In this document: positions 51,400 to 59,294 of the stretch, in pieces
Layout: each line of letters opens with the position of its first letter
Numbering within the stretch: the first letter of the stretch is position 1
Position numbers and translations under genes: made by a program
Assembly: GCA_015061775.1 (NCBI GenBank)
Contig: SUVY01000003.1
Coordinates: forward strand, 1 to 64,000
Direction: 5' to 3'
Source of the DNA: Lentisphaerota bacterium
GTDB taxonomy: Bacteria; Verrucomicrobiota; Lentisphaeria; Victivallales; Victivallaceae
Length of the DNA: 64,000 nucleotides
Notes under the pieces: model-generated
The model's database searches: none
What the model was told of the DNA's origin: nothing
The model's input: only the letters and a program-made list of their open reading frames with translations

Positions 51400-52494
51400 T
51401 TATTTTTCCATTTTGAGGAAAGCTTCGATAAAGTCGTCGAGATCACCGTCGAGGACACCGGCAGTATCGCTGGTTTCGATTTCAGTGCGCAGGTCTTTCA
51501 CCATCTGATAGGGATGCAGAACGTAGCTGCGGATCTGACTTCCCCAGCCGTTTTCAGCCTGCTCTCCGCGGATGGCATCGGCGGCATCCTTGCGTTTTGC
51601 CATTTCGAGCTCATAGAGTTTAGCTTTCAGCATTTTCATTGCGGTTTCGCGGTTCTTGTGCTGGGAGCGTTCATTCTGACAGCAGACAACGATTCCGGTT
51701 GGCAGGTGGGTGATGCGGACTGCGCTGTCGGTGGTGTTGACGTGCTGACCGCCTGCGCCGCTTGAGCGATAGGTATCGATGCGCAGAGTGCTCTCATCGA
51801 TTTCGATATCGATATCGTCATCGAGCTCCGGGAAGACTTCGACTGAGCAGAAGCTGGTGTGGCGTCTTGCGTTGCTGTCAAAGGGAGAGATACGGACGAG
51901 ACGATGAACTCCGCGCTCAGCTTTGAAGTAGCCGTAGGCGAAGTCTCCGGTGACGTGGAGCGTAGCACTTTTGATACCTGCTTCTTCACCTGACTGCAGG
52001 TCGATGATCTCATCTTTCCAGCCTCTGCGCTCGAAGAAACGGCGGTACATACGGAAGAGCATACTTGCCCAGTCGCATGACTCCGTTCCGCCCGCGCCTG
52101 CGTGGATGGAAAAATAGAAGTTGTTCTTGTCAAATTTTCCGGACAGGAAGCTCATGATTTCGAGCTTATCCATTGCTTTTTTCAGGCGGCGGAAATCGAT
52201 TTCACATTCGGCGACGAATTCTTCGTCTTCCGCAGCGAGTTCGAGAGCGGCGTCATAGTCATCGATGTTCTTTTCGAGCTGGCGGAAAGGTTCGATGATA
52301 TTGCGGACACTTGACATCTCAGCAACTGTTGCCTGAGCAGACTCTTTGTCGTTCCAGAAGTCAGGAGCGGACATGGTGGTCTCTATTTCGGCGCGTTTAG
52401 CTTCGAGTTCTTCTATTTTAAGAAAACCGTAAAGGTGGGCGATTTTCTGTCGCAATTCGCCTTTGCCCTGCTGAAGTTCGTCGAGAGTCATCAT
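51400..52494 (-). CDS. prfB: Peptide chain release factor 2
   Basis: 364 residues. Recognises UGA and UAA stops. It has the SPF tripeptide (RISPFDSNARRHTSF) that marks RF2, and GGQ in SSGAGGQHVNTTDSAVR. It is read in one frame from ATG: the usual internal UGA frameshift site near codon 25 is missing, and the continuous sequence runs through ...LYGFLKIEELE. It starts with two ATGs in a row; GAGG precedes them. Four bases after nifU. Confidence 0.95.
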   Translation of the reverse strand: MMTLDELQQGKGELRQKIAHLYGFLKIEELEAKRAEIETTMSAPDFWNDKESAQATVAEMSSVRNIIEPFRQLEKNIDDYDAALELAAEDEEFVAECEIDFRRLKKAMDKLEIMSFLSGKFDKNNFYFSIHAGAGGTESCDWASMLFRMYRRFFERRGWKDEIIDLQSGEEAGIKSATLHVTGDFAYGYFKAERGVHRLVRISPFDSNARRHTSFCSVEVFPELDDDIDIEIDESTLRIDTYRSSGAGGQHVNTTDSAVRITHLPTGIVVCCQNERSQHKNRETAMKMLKAKLYELEMAKRKDAADAIRGEQAENGWGSQIRSYVLHPYQMVKDLRTEIETSDTAGVLDGDLDDFIEAFLKMEK

Positions 52495-52498
52495 GATA

Positions 52499-53077
52499 TT
52501 ACCTCAGCTTCCACATATCGTCCAGGAGGTGCTGGATATCGCCGAGACAGCTTCCGCAGGCGCCTCCGGCTTTGCAGTATGAGGTGACTTCTTCAGCTTT
52601 ACGGAGATTGTTTTCGCGTGCGACCTTGAGGATCTTGATATCAGTTATACCGAAGCAGCGGCAGACGATCCTGCCTTCGTGTTCATCTTCGTTTTCAAAC
52701 GGATTGGGCTCGCCTTTGTAGTTGGCGATAGCGGCTGCGAGGGCCTCCATTCCCATAACCGAGCAGTGCATTTTTGCTTCAGGAAGGGTTCCGAGAACGT
52801 CAACGATATCCTGATTGGTGACTTTAGCAGCCTCTTCGAGAGTCATGCCTTTGATGAGTTCGGTGAGCGCGGAACTTGAAGCGATCGCGCTGGCGCATCC
52901 GAAGGTACGGAATTTCGCATCAGAGATCCTGCCGTTTTCATCGAGTTTGAAAGTAAGTTTCAACGCATCTCCGCAGGCGGCGTTGCCGACTTCTGCGACG
53001 CCGTCGGGATTGGCGATTTCACCCACGTTGCGCGGGTTCATAAAGTGATCCATCACTTTATCGGTGTAATTCCACAT
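52499..53077 (-). CDS. nifU: NifU-like iron-sulfur scaffold protein (IscU domain plus BFD-like domain)
   Basis: 192 residues. The IscU half has GNAACGDALKL, FGCASAIASSSAL and MHCSVMG, giving the three cluster cysteines. The second half (~135 on) has CRCFGITD and SYCKAGGACGSC, a Bfd-type [2Fe-2S] domain. There is no C-terminal Nfu domain, so it is a two-domain NifU. It builds clusters for transfer to client proteins; NifS/IscS is not in this window. Five bases before prfB and 22 after the upstream gene. Confidence 0.93.
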   Translation of the reverse strand: MWNYTDKVMDHFMNPRNVGEIANPDGVAEVGNAACGDALKLTFKLDENGRISDAKFRTFGCASAIASSSALTELIKGMTLEEAAKVTNQDIVDVLGTLPEAKMHCSVMGMEALAAAIANYKGEPNPFENEDEHEGRIVCRCFGITDIKILKVARENNLRKAEEVTSYCKAGGACGSCLGDIQHLLDDMWKLR

Positions 53078-53099
53078 ATACAGCTCCTTGATTGAAAGG

Positions 53100-54326
53100 T
53101 TATTTTATCAAAACAGTGTTTCCTGCGGCATCAGCGGCAGTCTGGACGAGTATTTTCTGAACTTTAGCGGCGGCAGCGGCATCAGCGAAACTGCCCCGTT
53201 CAAGCATATTTTCCAAATAGTAAAAGGCGAGATTGTGCTGCGGAACATGACTTCTCAGGCTCCATGCGGCACATGAAGCGGAAAAGTAGTTCCTGAGTTT
53301 TCTTGCTTCGGCAGGAGAGAGACCGCCTTTCTTCTTTCTTGCTTCCGCTGAGGTGAGGATGGGACGGTTTCTCAGCTGATTTGCGATTTTGAGCAGGGGT
53401 TCAGGTTTTCCTGTGAAGAAGAACTCCATCCAGAAGGCGTTGACAGCCTCTTCGAGATATGGTTCATTGAATTGCCATGGGTTGTTTTCGCGCATCTTTT
53501 TCAGATAACCTGCTGTTTCCCGGTCAACATCGCCGATGATGCGGTCGATGGCATTGTTTCCGATGGCGGCAAAGAGAAGCGCGAGGTATTTTTTGTGATC
53601 GGTTTTGTAGTCCGTTGCCTGTTCGGAGAACTGCTTCCACAGCCCGGGGTGATGCTCGAGCGCCCGCGCGAGACCGTAGAGAAACGGAAGCGGAGAGTAG
53701 TTTTTCTGCTTGCGCGCAGCATCATCCTGAGCAAGGAAGATATTGAACAACTCCGGAAGTCTTTCCGGCTGCGGAGCCTTGTAGTAGCTCGAAATAAACC
53801 CTCTTATCTCATTTGTTCTTATTTTAAGCGGCTCAAGCGGAGTCGTTACCAACTCTATTTTCAATACTTTGGAACACTTCTGTTTGTTGTTTTCATCAAC
53901 TGCATCGAGCAGGAAAGAGTAAACTCCGGATTGAGCATTTTCCGGAAAATCCCACGTTACCACCAGATTTGAGAGGTGGGTGGTTCCGGGAGTGAAGTTG
54001 TCATCAAAGATCAAGTCCTGATTTTTGAAAACTTTGACGATTTTTCCGTCGGGATCGCGCATGGACATGGAACCCGTGACATGCGCTTTCCCGGCTTTAG
54101 TCTGAACTTTTGACAGCAATATATATATATTAAAGCTGTGCAGCGGACGCACCCGGCTTATTTCCGGCACGGCAGGAGCTCTGCGGGCGGATAATCCGGT
54201 GAACTGCTCATACACATTTACCGCATTTGAGGCAGCCAAGACCGCTTCAACAGCAGAAAGCTGCCCCGCGAATACGGCGGAGAGCAGAAATACGGCAATA
54301 GCCGGGAGTGTCCTTGATATTATCAT
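53100..54326 (-). CDS. Secreted protein of unknown function
   Basis: 408 residues with a signal peptide (VFLLSAVFAGQLSA, cleavage near 25). Residues ~65-160 look like a beta-sandwich that binds a ligand (DPDGKIVKVFKNQDL; LVVTWDFPENAQSGVYSF). The C-terminal half is alpha-helical, rich in Lys and Ala, with repeats of a helical-hairpin type. I do not recognise a family. It is unusual to see it in a housekeeping operon: it overlaps proS by 4 bases (ATGA) and precedes nifU by 22. Confidence 0.75.
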   Translation of the reverse strand: MIISRTLPAIAVFLLSAVFAGQLSAVEAVLAASNAVNVYEQFTGLSARRAPAVPEISRVRPLHSFNIYILLSKVQTKAGKAHVTGSMSMRDPDGKIVKVFKNQDLIFDDNFTPGTTHLSNLVVTWDFPENAQSGVYSFLLDAVDENNKQKCSKVLKIELVTTPLEPLKIRTNEIRGFISSYYKAPQPERLPELFNIFLAQDDAARKQKNYSPLPFLYGLARALEHHPGLWKQFSEQATDYKTDHKKYLALLFAAIGNNAIDRIIGDVDRETAGYLKKMRENNPWQFNEPYLEEAVNAFWMEFFFTGKPEPLLKIANQLRNRPILTSAEARKKKGGLSPAEARKLRNYFSASCAAWSLRSHVPQHNLAFYYLENMLERGSFADAAAAAKVQKILVQTAADAAGNTVLIK

Positions 54327-56059
54327 ATCTGGTATTTTGCAAGTTCAGATTTAACGGCGTCGGCGACGATTTTTGCAGCATCAGCGACTGCGATGCGCTC
54401 AGCGTCACGGCTGCCGCGTTTTTTGAATTCGACCTGAGACTCAGCGAGAGTCTTGGGAGATATGACCACTCTGAGCGGAATACCGATAAGGTCGGCATCG
54501 CTGAAGATGAATCCGGCTTTCTCTCCGCGGTCGTCGTACAATACTTCGATTCCGGCGGCTTCGAGATCAGCGACAAGCTTTTCGGCGGCATCAGCGACTC
54601 CGGGCTTGTTGAGATCGAGCGCGCAGACCTGCACCTGATAAGGAGCAATAGACATCGGCCAGATGGGACCGTAGGAGTCATTGGAGTATTCGATGACCGA
54701 CGCCATGGCGCGTCCGACACCGATACCGTAGCAGCCCATGACCATCGGATGGCTTTTGCCGTCGCGGTCGAGGTAGTTGCAGTTCATTGACTCGGAGTAT
54801 TTGGTTCCGAGCTGGAAGATGTTTCCTACTTCGATACCGCGGAGCATTTCAAGCGGCTCACCAGAGAGCGGGCAGGGGTCGCCGGCTCTGACAGTAGCGA
54901 TGTCACCGGTGATGAATTCGACTCCGGCGAGATCGCGGTCGGCGTTGAAGTTTTTGTAGTGGGTGTCGGCGGCGTTTGCTCCCACCACGAGGTTTGATGA
55001 CTCGATGATGGAGCGGTCGAGGACGACTTTGACCTTTTTACCGTCGATGCCGATGGGGCTGGCGTAGCCGGGAACGGCACCTGCGGCGAGGATCGCGTCG
55101 TCATCCGCGAATTTAAGTTCAGGAACGAGTGCGAGGTTGGCAAGTTTGCTCTCGTTGACTTCAAAATCTCCGCGGATCATGGCGAAGATGAGTTCTCCGG
55201 TGCGGGCGTTCTGATAGAAGACTGCCTTACCGGTGTTTTCGGCTTTGACTCCGAGGAACTCAGCGACCTCTTCGATGGTCTTTTTGCCGGGGGTGGAGAC
55301 CTCTTCGAGCGGAAGCGGAGCAGATTTTTCAAACTTCCACGCCGCAGTGGCGATTTCGCGGTTGGCGCGGTATTTTTTATCCGGAGAGACGAAGATAGTA
55401 TCCTCGCCGCACTCACAGACAGCCATGAATTCGTGGGATACTTTTCCTCCCATCATTCCGGAGTTCGACTCAATGCTCAGCACATTGTCGAGACCGATTC
55501 GTTTGAAGATGCGCTCGTAGGCTTCATGGGCGCGTTTGTAGTATTCCTCGAGGTCAGCCTGATCGGTGTGGAAGCTGTAAGCGTCCTTCATGGTGAACTC
55601 TCTGGTTCTGATAAGACCGGCTCTGGGACGGGCTTCGTCACGGTATTTGGTCTGAAGCTGATAAACCATGACGGGAAGCTGTTTGTAGCTGTTGATCTCA
55701 GTTCTTATGAGAGCAGTTACACACTCTTCGTGAGTCATCGCCAGCAGCATGGGTTTGTCATTGCGGTCGGAGAAACGCAGAAGTTCTGCACCGACAGCCT
55801 CATAACGTCCTGACTCCTGCCAGAGTTCTGCGGGCAGCACGACAGGCATAAGGATCTCCTGACCGTCGATGCGGTCCATCTCTTCGCGGATGATTTTTTC
55901 GATTTTGTCGGTGATCCGTTTTCCCATGGGAAGCAGGCTGTAAATACCGGCAGAGACGGGACGGATATATCCTCCGCGGATCAGGAACTGGTGACTGACG
56001 GTTTTAGCATCCTTCGGCAGCTCTTTGAGTCTGCGTCCGGCAAGTTTGCTCATTTTCAT
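54323..56059 (-). CDS. proS: Prolyl-tRNA synthetase (bacterial type)
   Basis: 578 residues, the long bacterial form with the editing insertion between motifs 2 and 3. RGGYIRPVSAGIYSLLP and GQEILMPVVLPAELWQESGR are class II motif 1 region, TREFTMKDAYSFH is motif 2 region, and GCYGIGVGRAMASVIE motif 3. The INS domain (roughly 225-390) should clear mis-charged Ala-tRNA-Pro. Lies 13 bases after ask. Confidence 0.97.
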   Translation of the reverse strand: MKMSKLAGRRLKELPKDAKTVSHQFLIRGGYIRPVSAGIYSLLPMGKRITDKIEKIIREEMDRIDGQEILMPVVLPAELWQESGRYEAVGAELLRFSDRNDKPMLLAMTHEECVTALIRTEINSYKQLPVMVYQLQTKYRDEARPRAGLIRTREFTMKDAYSFHTDQADLEEYYKRAHEAYERIFKRIGLDNVLSIESNSGMMGGKVSHEFMAVCECGEDTIFVSPDKKYRANREIATAAWKFEKSAPLPLEEVSTPGKKTIEEVAEFLGVKAENTGKAVFYQNARTGELIFAMIRGDFEVNESKLANLALVPELKFADDDAILAAGAVPGYASPIGIDGKKVKVVLDRSIIESSNLVVGANAADTHYKNFNADRDLAGVEFITGDIATVRAGDPCPLSGEPLEMLRGIEVGNIFQLGTKYSESMNCNYLDRDGKSHPMVMGCYGIGVGRAMASVIEYSNDSYGPIWPMSIAPYQVQVCALDLNKPGVADAAEKLVADLEAAGIEVLYDDRGEKAGFIFSDADLIGIPLRVVISPKTLAESQVEFKKRGSRDAERIAVADAAKIVADAVKSELAKYQI

Positions 56060-56072
56060 AATATATTGTTCC

Positions 56073-57488
56073 TCAAAACTCTTTAGCGTTTTCTACGAAT
56101 TCGTGGTGCAGCGCGATCTGAGCCGCCTCAAAGTGACGCCGCTCGATGATGAACTGCATATTGACCTGACGCATGCACTGGTCGAGGGCGAGGATGTTGA
56201 TCTCGCTTCCGGCGAGAGCCTTTGCCGCTCTGGAAAGGAAGCCCGGAAGCTTCATGTTTGAGCCCAGCACCGAGACGATCGCCACCGCAGCCGTGTTGAT
56301 ATCGGCATTGGGGAACATTTTTCTGAGTTCAGCAAGACACGCCTTCACTCCGGGCTGCTTTTCGCTGACATAGTGGGTGATGGTGTTTGCGTTGGTGTTG
56401 GTTGCGATGTAGCTCACGTTGTTGCTGGCGAACGCACTGAGAAGCTTGTAGTCATAACCGGGAACACCGACCATTTCGGGGTCGAAGATCTCGATGGCGA
56501 TGATATCGCGTCTTCCGCAGATCATATCGACTCTGGGAACGGGTGAGACATATTCACCGCTGATGAGGGTTCCGGGGCTCTTGGGGTCGAAAGCGTTGGT
56601 GACCCGGATCGGAATACCGTGCAGCTCCATAGCTTTGCTGGCTTTGGGATGGATGGCTTCCATCGCCATATCGGAGAGCTGGTCGGCGATATCGAAGTTG
56701 GTGTGTCCGATGGTGCGGACTTTGTCGATGCCGATAAGTTTGGGGTCACCGGTGGAGAGGTGGAATTCCTTATGGATGACACCCTCTCTTGCCTGAGTGA
56801 CCACGGCGATCTTGCTGAAAGTGATTTCGCTGTAGCCGCGGTCGAATTTAGCCATGACGCCTTCGGCGCACTTGGCATATCCGGTGACGATGGGCATGCA
56901 GGTTCCGAAATCCATACCGGTCAGGTGCTGTTCGATGGTCTGCTCCATGGAGCCGGTCTCCTGATCTTTCCAACCTGAAAGATCGACGAACACGGCGTTT
57001 ACTCCGCGTTTCTGGAGGATGAGAGCAGAGTTGAATGCGCTGTGCGCTTCTCCGATGGAGCTGAGCATCTCTCTTGCGGCAGGAAGATAATTGGCTCCGC
57101 TGAAGTGACCGAAGCTTCTCAGCTGCATAAGGTGGACGAGACACGCTTTAGCTCCGTCCATGCGTTCATTGACGAAAGCGTCAGCTTTTTCGACATCGAG
57201 CCCGATTTTTTCGAAATCGTGGTTGATATCGATCATCATCTGCCGGGTATCTTCGAGTTTTTTCTGCCAGGCTTTGTTGTCGCCTGCGGCAAAACTACCG
57301 TAAATTCCGGGCTCTGCGGTTTTCTTGTTTTCGAGCAGGGCGTTGGTGATTCCGCCGTAAGCGGAAACGACGAAGATGCGGTTGTAAAGTTTGGCGCCGG
57401 AGCGGTCTGCGATAAGAATGTTATCCATCAGCTCGCCGAAGCGGCTCATACTGGTTCCGCCGATTTTTTCAACGGTATGCTGTCCCAT
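56073..57488 (-). CDS. ask: Aspartate kinase, ectoine-type (Ask_Ect-like)
   Basis: 471 residues. Phosphorylates aspartate to start Thr/Met/Lys or ectoine synthesis. It begins TVEKIGGTSMSRFGEL rather than the common KFGGTSV, and NRIFVVSAYGGIT follows. This is the pattern of the divergent Ask_Ect group. The kinase core contains PIVTGYAKCAEG and IHKEFHLSTGDP, and two C-terminal ACT domains start ~335. No ectABC genes are in the window; hom is directly upstream, so a Thr/Met role is likelier here. Confidence 0.85.
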   Translation of the reverse strand: MGQHTVEKIGGTSMSRFGELMDNILIADRSGAKLYNRIFVVSAYGGITNALLENKKTAEPGIYGSFAAGDNKAWQKKLEDTRQMMIDINHDFEKIGLDVEKADAFVNERMDGAKACLVHLMQLRSFGHFSGANYLPAAREMLSSIGEAHSAFNSALILQKRGVNAVFVDLSGWKDQETGSMEQTIEQHLTGMDFGTCMPIVTGYAKCAEGVMAKFDRGYSEITFSKIAVVTQAREGVIHKEFHLSTGDPKLIGIDKVRTIGHTNFDIADQLSDMAMEAIHPKASKAMELHGIPIRVTNAFDPKSPGTLISGEYVSPVPRVDMICGRRDIIAIEIFDPEMVGVPGYDYKLLSAFASNNVSYIATNTNANTITHYVSEKQPGVKACLAELRKMFPNADINTAAVAIVSVLGSNMKLPGFLSRAAKALAGSEINILALDQCMRQVNMQFIIERRHFEAAQIALHHEFVENAKEF

Positions 57489-57509
57489 AAAAATAAACTC
57501 CCAAGTGAA

Positions 57510-58802
57510 TTAGAGGTCTTCGATGCGGAGCACCTTGACCGGAGACTGATTGATTGAAAGGATGCCGATTTCAGAGAGTGCGCTGCGCATATCTTTTTCG
57601 GTTGCGGGGTGGGTCAGGATGACGAGGTTCACACCGCCGTCATCGCGGCGGGTCTCATGCTGGATGAGACTTGAGATGCTGATGGAGCGGTCGGCGAGGA
57701 TCTGAGTGATCGAGGCGATGACTCCGGGGCAGTCGCGGACGAGCAGACGCAGATAGAAGCGGCTGGAGATTTCTTCCGGAGAGAGAACTTCCTCGAACTG
57801 CACTCCTTTGCGGAAAGCGGGGATGCGTCTCACTGAGTTGCTCGCAAGGTTGCGTGCGGCGTCGATGATATCGGCAACGACTGCGCTTGCGGTAGCGCGG
57901 CGTCCTGCGCCTCTGCCGTAGAAGAGGGTCTGATCGACGAAGTCACCGTCAACCATGACGCCGTTGAACACGTCGGAAATGTTTGCCAGAAGCGAGTTCT
58001 GGGGAATGAGTGTGGGATGGACTCTCATCTGAACTTTTCCATCATTATCCTTGATGATACCGAGCAGTTTGATACGGTATCCGAGCTCTGCGGCGCAGCG
58101 GATATCTTCGATCTCAAGATCGCGGATACCTTCGACATGGACGGGGTCGAGACCGAACCACTCTCCGTAAGCGAGGCTTGCGAGGATGGAGGTCTTGTGA
58201 GCGGTATCAAATCCGTCGATATCCAAACTGGGGTTAGCCTCAGCGTAACCGAGTTTCTGGGCATCGGCGAGGACGGTGGCGAAATCGGCGCCTTCTCTCT
58301 CCATGCGGGTCAGGATGTAGTTGCAGGTGCCGTTCATGATTCCGTAAATGCGGCGGATGCGGTTTGAGGAAAGACCTTCGCGCAGGGCCTTGATGATCGG
58401 AATTCCGCCTGCGACGCTTGCCTCATAAAAGAGGTCGGTTCCCGCCTCTTCGGCAGCTGCGAAAAGCTCTTTGCCGTGCAGAGAGAGCAGGGCTTTGTTT
58501 GCTGTGACGACCGCTTTTCCTGCCTTGATGGCATCGAGGATAAATTTCTTGGCGATGGTGGTTCCTCCGACGGTCTCGACGATGATATCGCACTCTTTGA
58601 TCGCGGCTGCGGCATCGGTGGTGAGTACCTCTTTGGGAACGTTGACGCCTCTGTCGGTGGTTATGTCGAGGTCAGCGATACGGGTGACAGTGAGTTTGAC
58701 ACCGTTTCTCTGAGCGATCATATCGCCGTTGAGGATGATATTTTCTGCAACTCCTGCTCCGACAGTGCCGAAGCCGATGATTCCTACTTTGAACTCTTTC
58801 AT
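57510..58802 (-). CDS. hom: Homoserine dehydrogenase
   Basis: 430 residues. Reduces aspartate semialdehyde to homoserine for Thr and Met. GIIGFGTVGAGVAEN is the NAD(P) motif, IYGIMNGTCNYILTRM and NPSLDIDGFDTAHKTSIL are the substrate and catalytic regions, and a C-terminal ACT domain (~350 on, LVRDCPGVIASITQIL) suggests feedback by threonine. First gene of the operon, with GGAGGG upstream and a strong promoter at 58855-58883. Confidence 0.96.
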   Translation of the reverse strand: MKEFKVGIIGFGTVGAGVAENIILNGDMIAQRNGVKLTVTRIADLDITTDRGVNVPKEVLTTDAAAAIKECDIIVETVGGTTIAKKFILDAIKAGKAVVTANKALLSLHGKELFAAAEEAGTDLFYEASVAGGIPIIKALREGLSSNRIRRIYGIMNGTCNYILTRMEREGADFATVLADAQKLGYAEANPSLDIDGFDTAHKTSILASLAYGEWFGLDPVHVEGIRDLEIEDIRCAAELGYRIKLLGIIKDNDGKVQMRVHPTLIPQNSLLANISDVFNGVMVDGDFVDQTLFYGRGAGRRATASAVVADIIDAARNLASNSVRRIPAFRKGVQFEEVLSPEEISSRFYLRLLVRDCPGVIASITQILADRSISISSLIQHETRRDDGGVNLVILTHPATEKDMRSALSEIGILSINQSPVKVLRIEDL

Positions 58803-58854
58803 TAAAATCCCTCCGTTCTAAAGGAAATGTTGTTGATACATACATGCATTTAAT

Positions 58855-58883
58855 AATATAGCACGTCGGGGCGTTTTTGTAAA
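58855..58883 (-). promoter_or_regulatory. Promoter of the hom-ask-proS operon
   Basis: On the minus strand TTTACA (58883-58878), a 17-base spacer and TATATT (58860-58855), ~50 bases before the hom ATG. The rest of the 492-base gap (58884-59136) shows no gene; it is followed by a terminator. Confidence 0.6.
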
Positions 58884-59136
58884 CATGTTTTTCTGTAAAA
58901 CTTACGTTTTTTTGCAGTAAAAAGCGATAAAAACGTGAAAAATCAGCCGTCAGCATGTCGCAGGCACATATGAGAACGCTCTTGTTGCGGGAGCATTTTT
59001 TGTCGAACGCATCCGGAATACCGGTGTGCCGGTGTATGTTTTATATGGAGAACCAAGATCGCATCATCAACTCTGTTGTGTGTTTTTGTCAGATTTTTAT
59101 CTGGCTGGAAATCAGGGCGTTTTCCTGTGTGGAATA

Positions 59137-59166
59137 TATAAAAAACTCCATGTTTTGTCATGGAGT
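59137..59166 (-). terminator. Rho-independent terminator of the Sel1/TPR gene
   Basis: On the minus strand ACTCCATG (59166-59159) pairs with CATGGAGT (59152-59145), loop of six, followed by TTTTTATAT. It is 129 bases after the stop. Confidence 0.7.
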
Positions 59167-59294
59167 GTCAAAATGTCAAATAAATAATTGTTGTGATATG
59201 ATTTGGGACGCAGGCTCCGTGTGGTCGTTGAAGATGCAGATTCCGGTCTGCTTTTGCGGGCGGAATTGTTGCCTGCGGAAGGAGGGCAGGAGGA

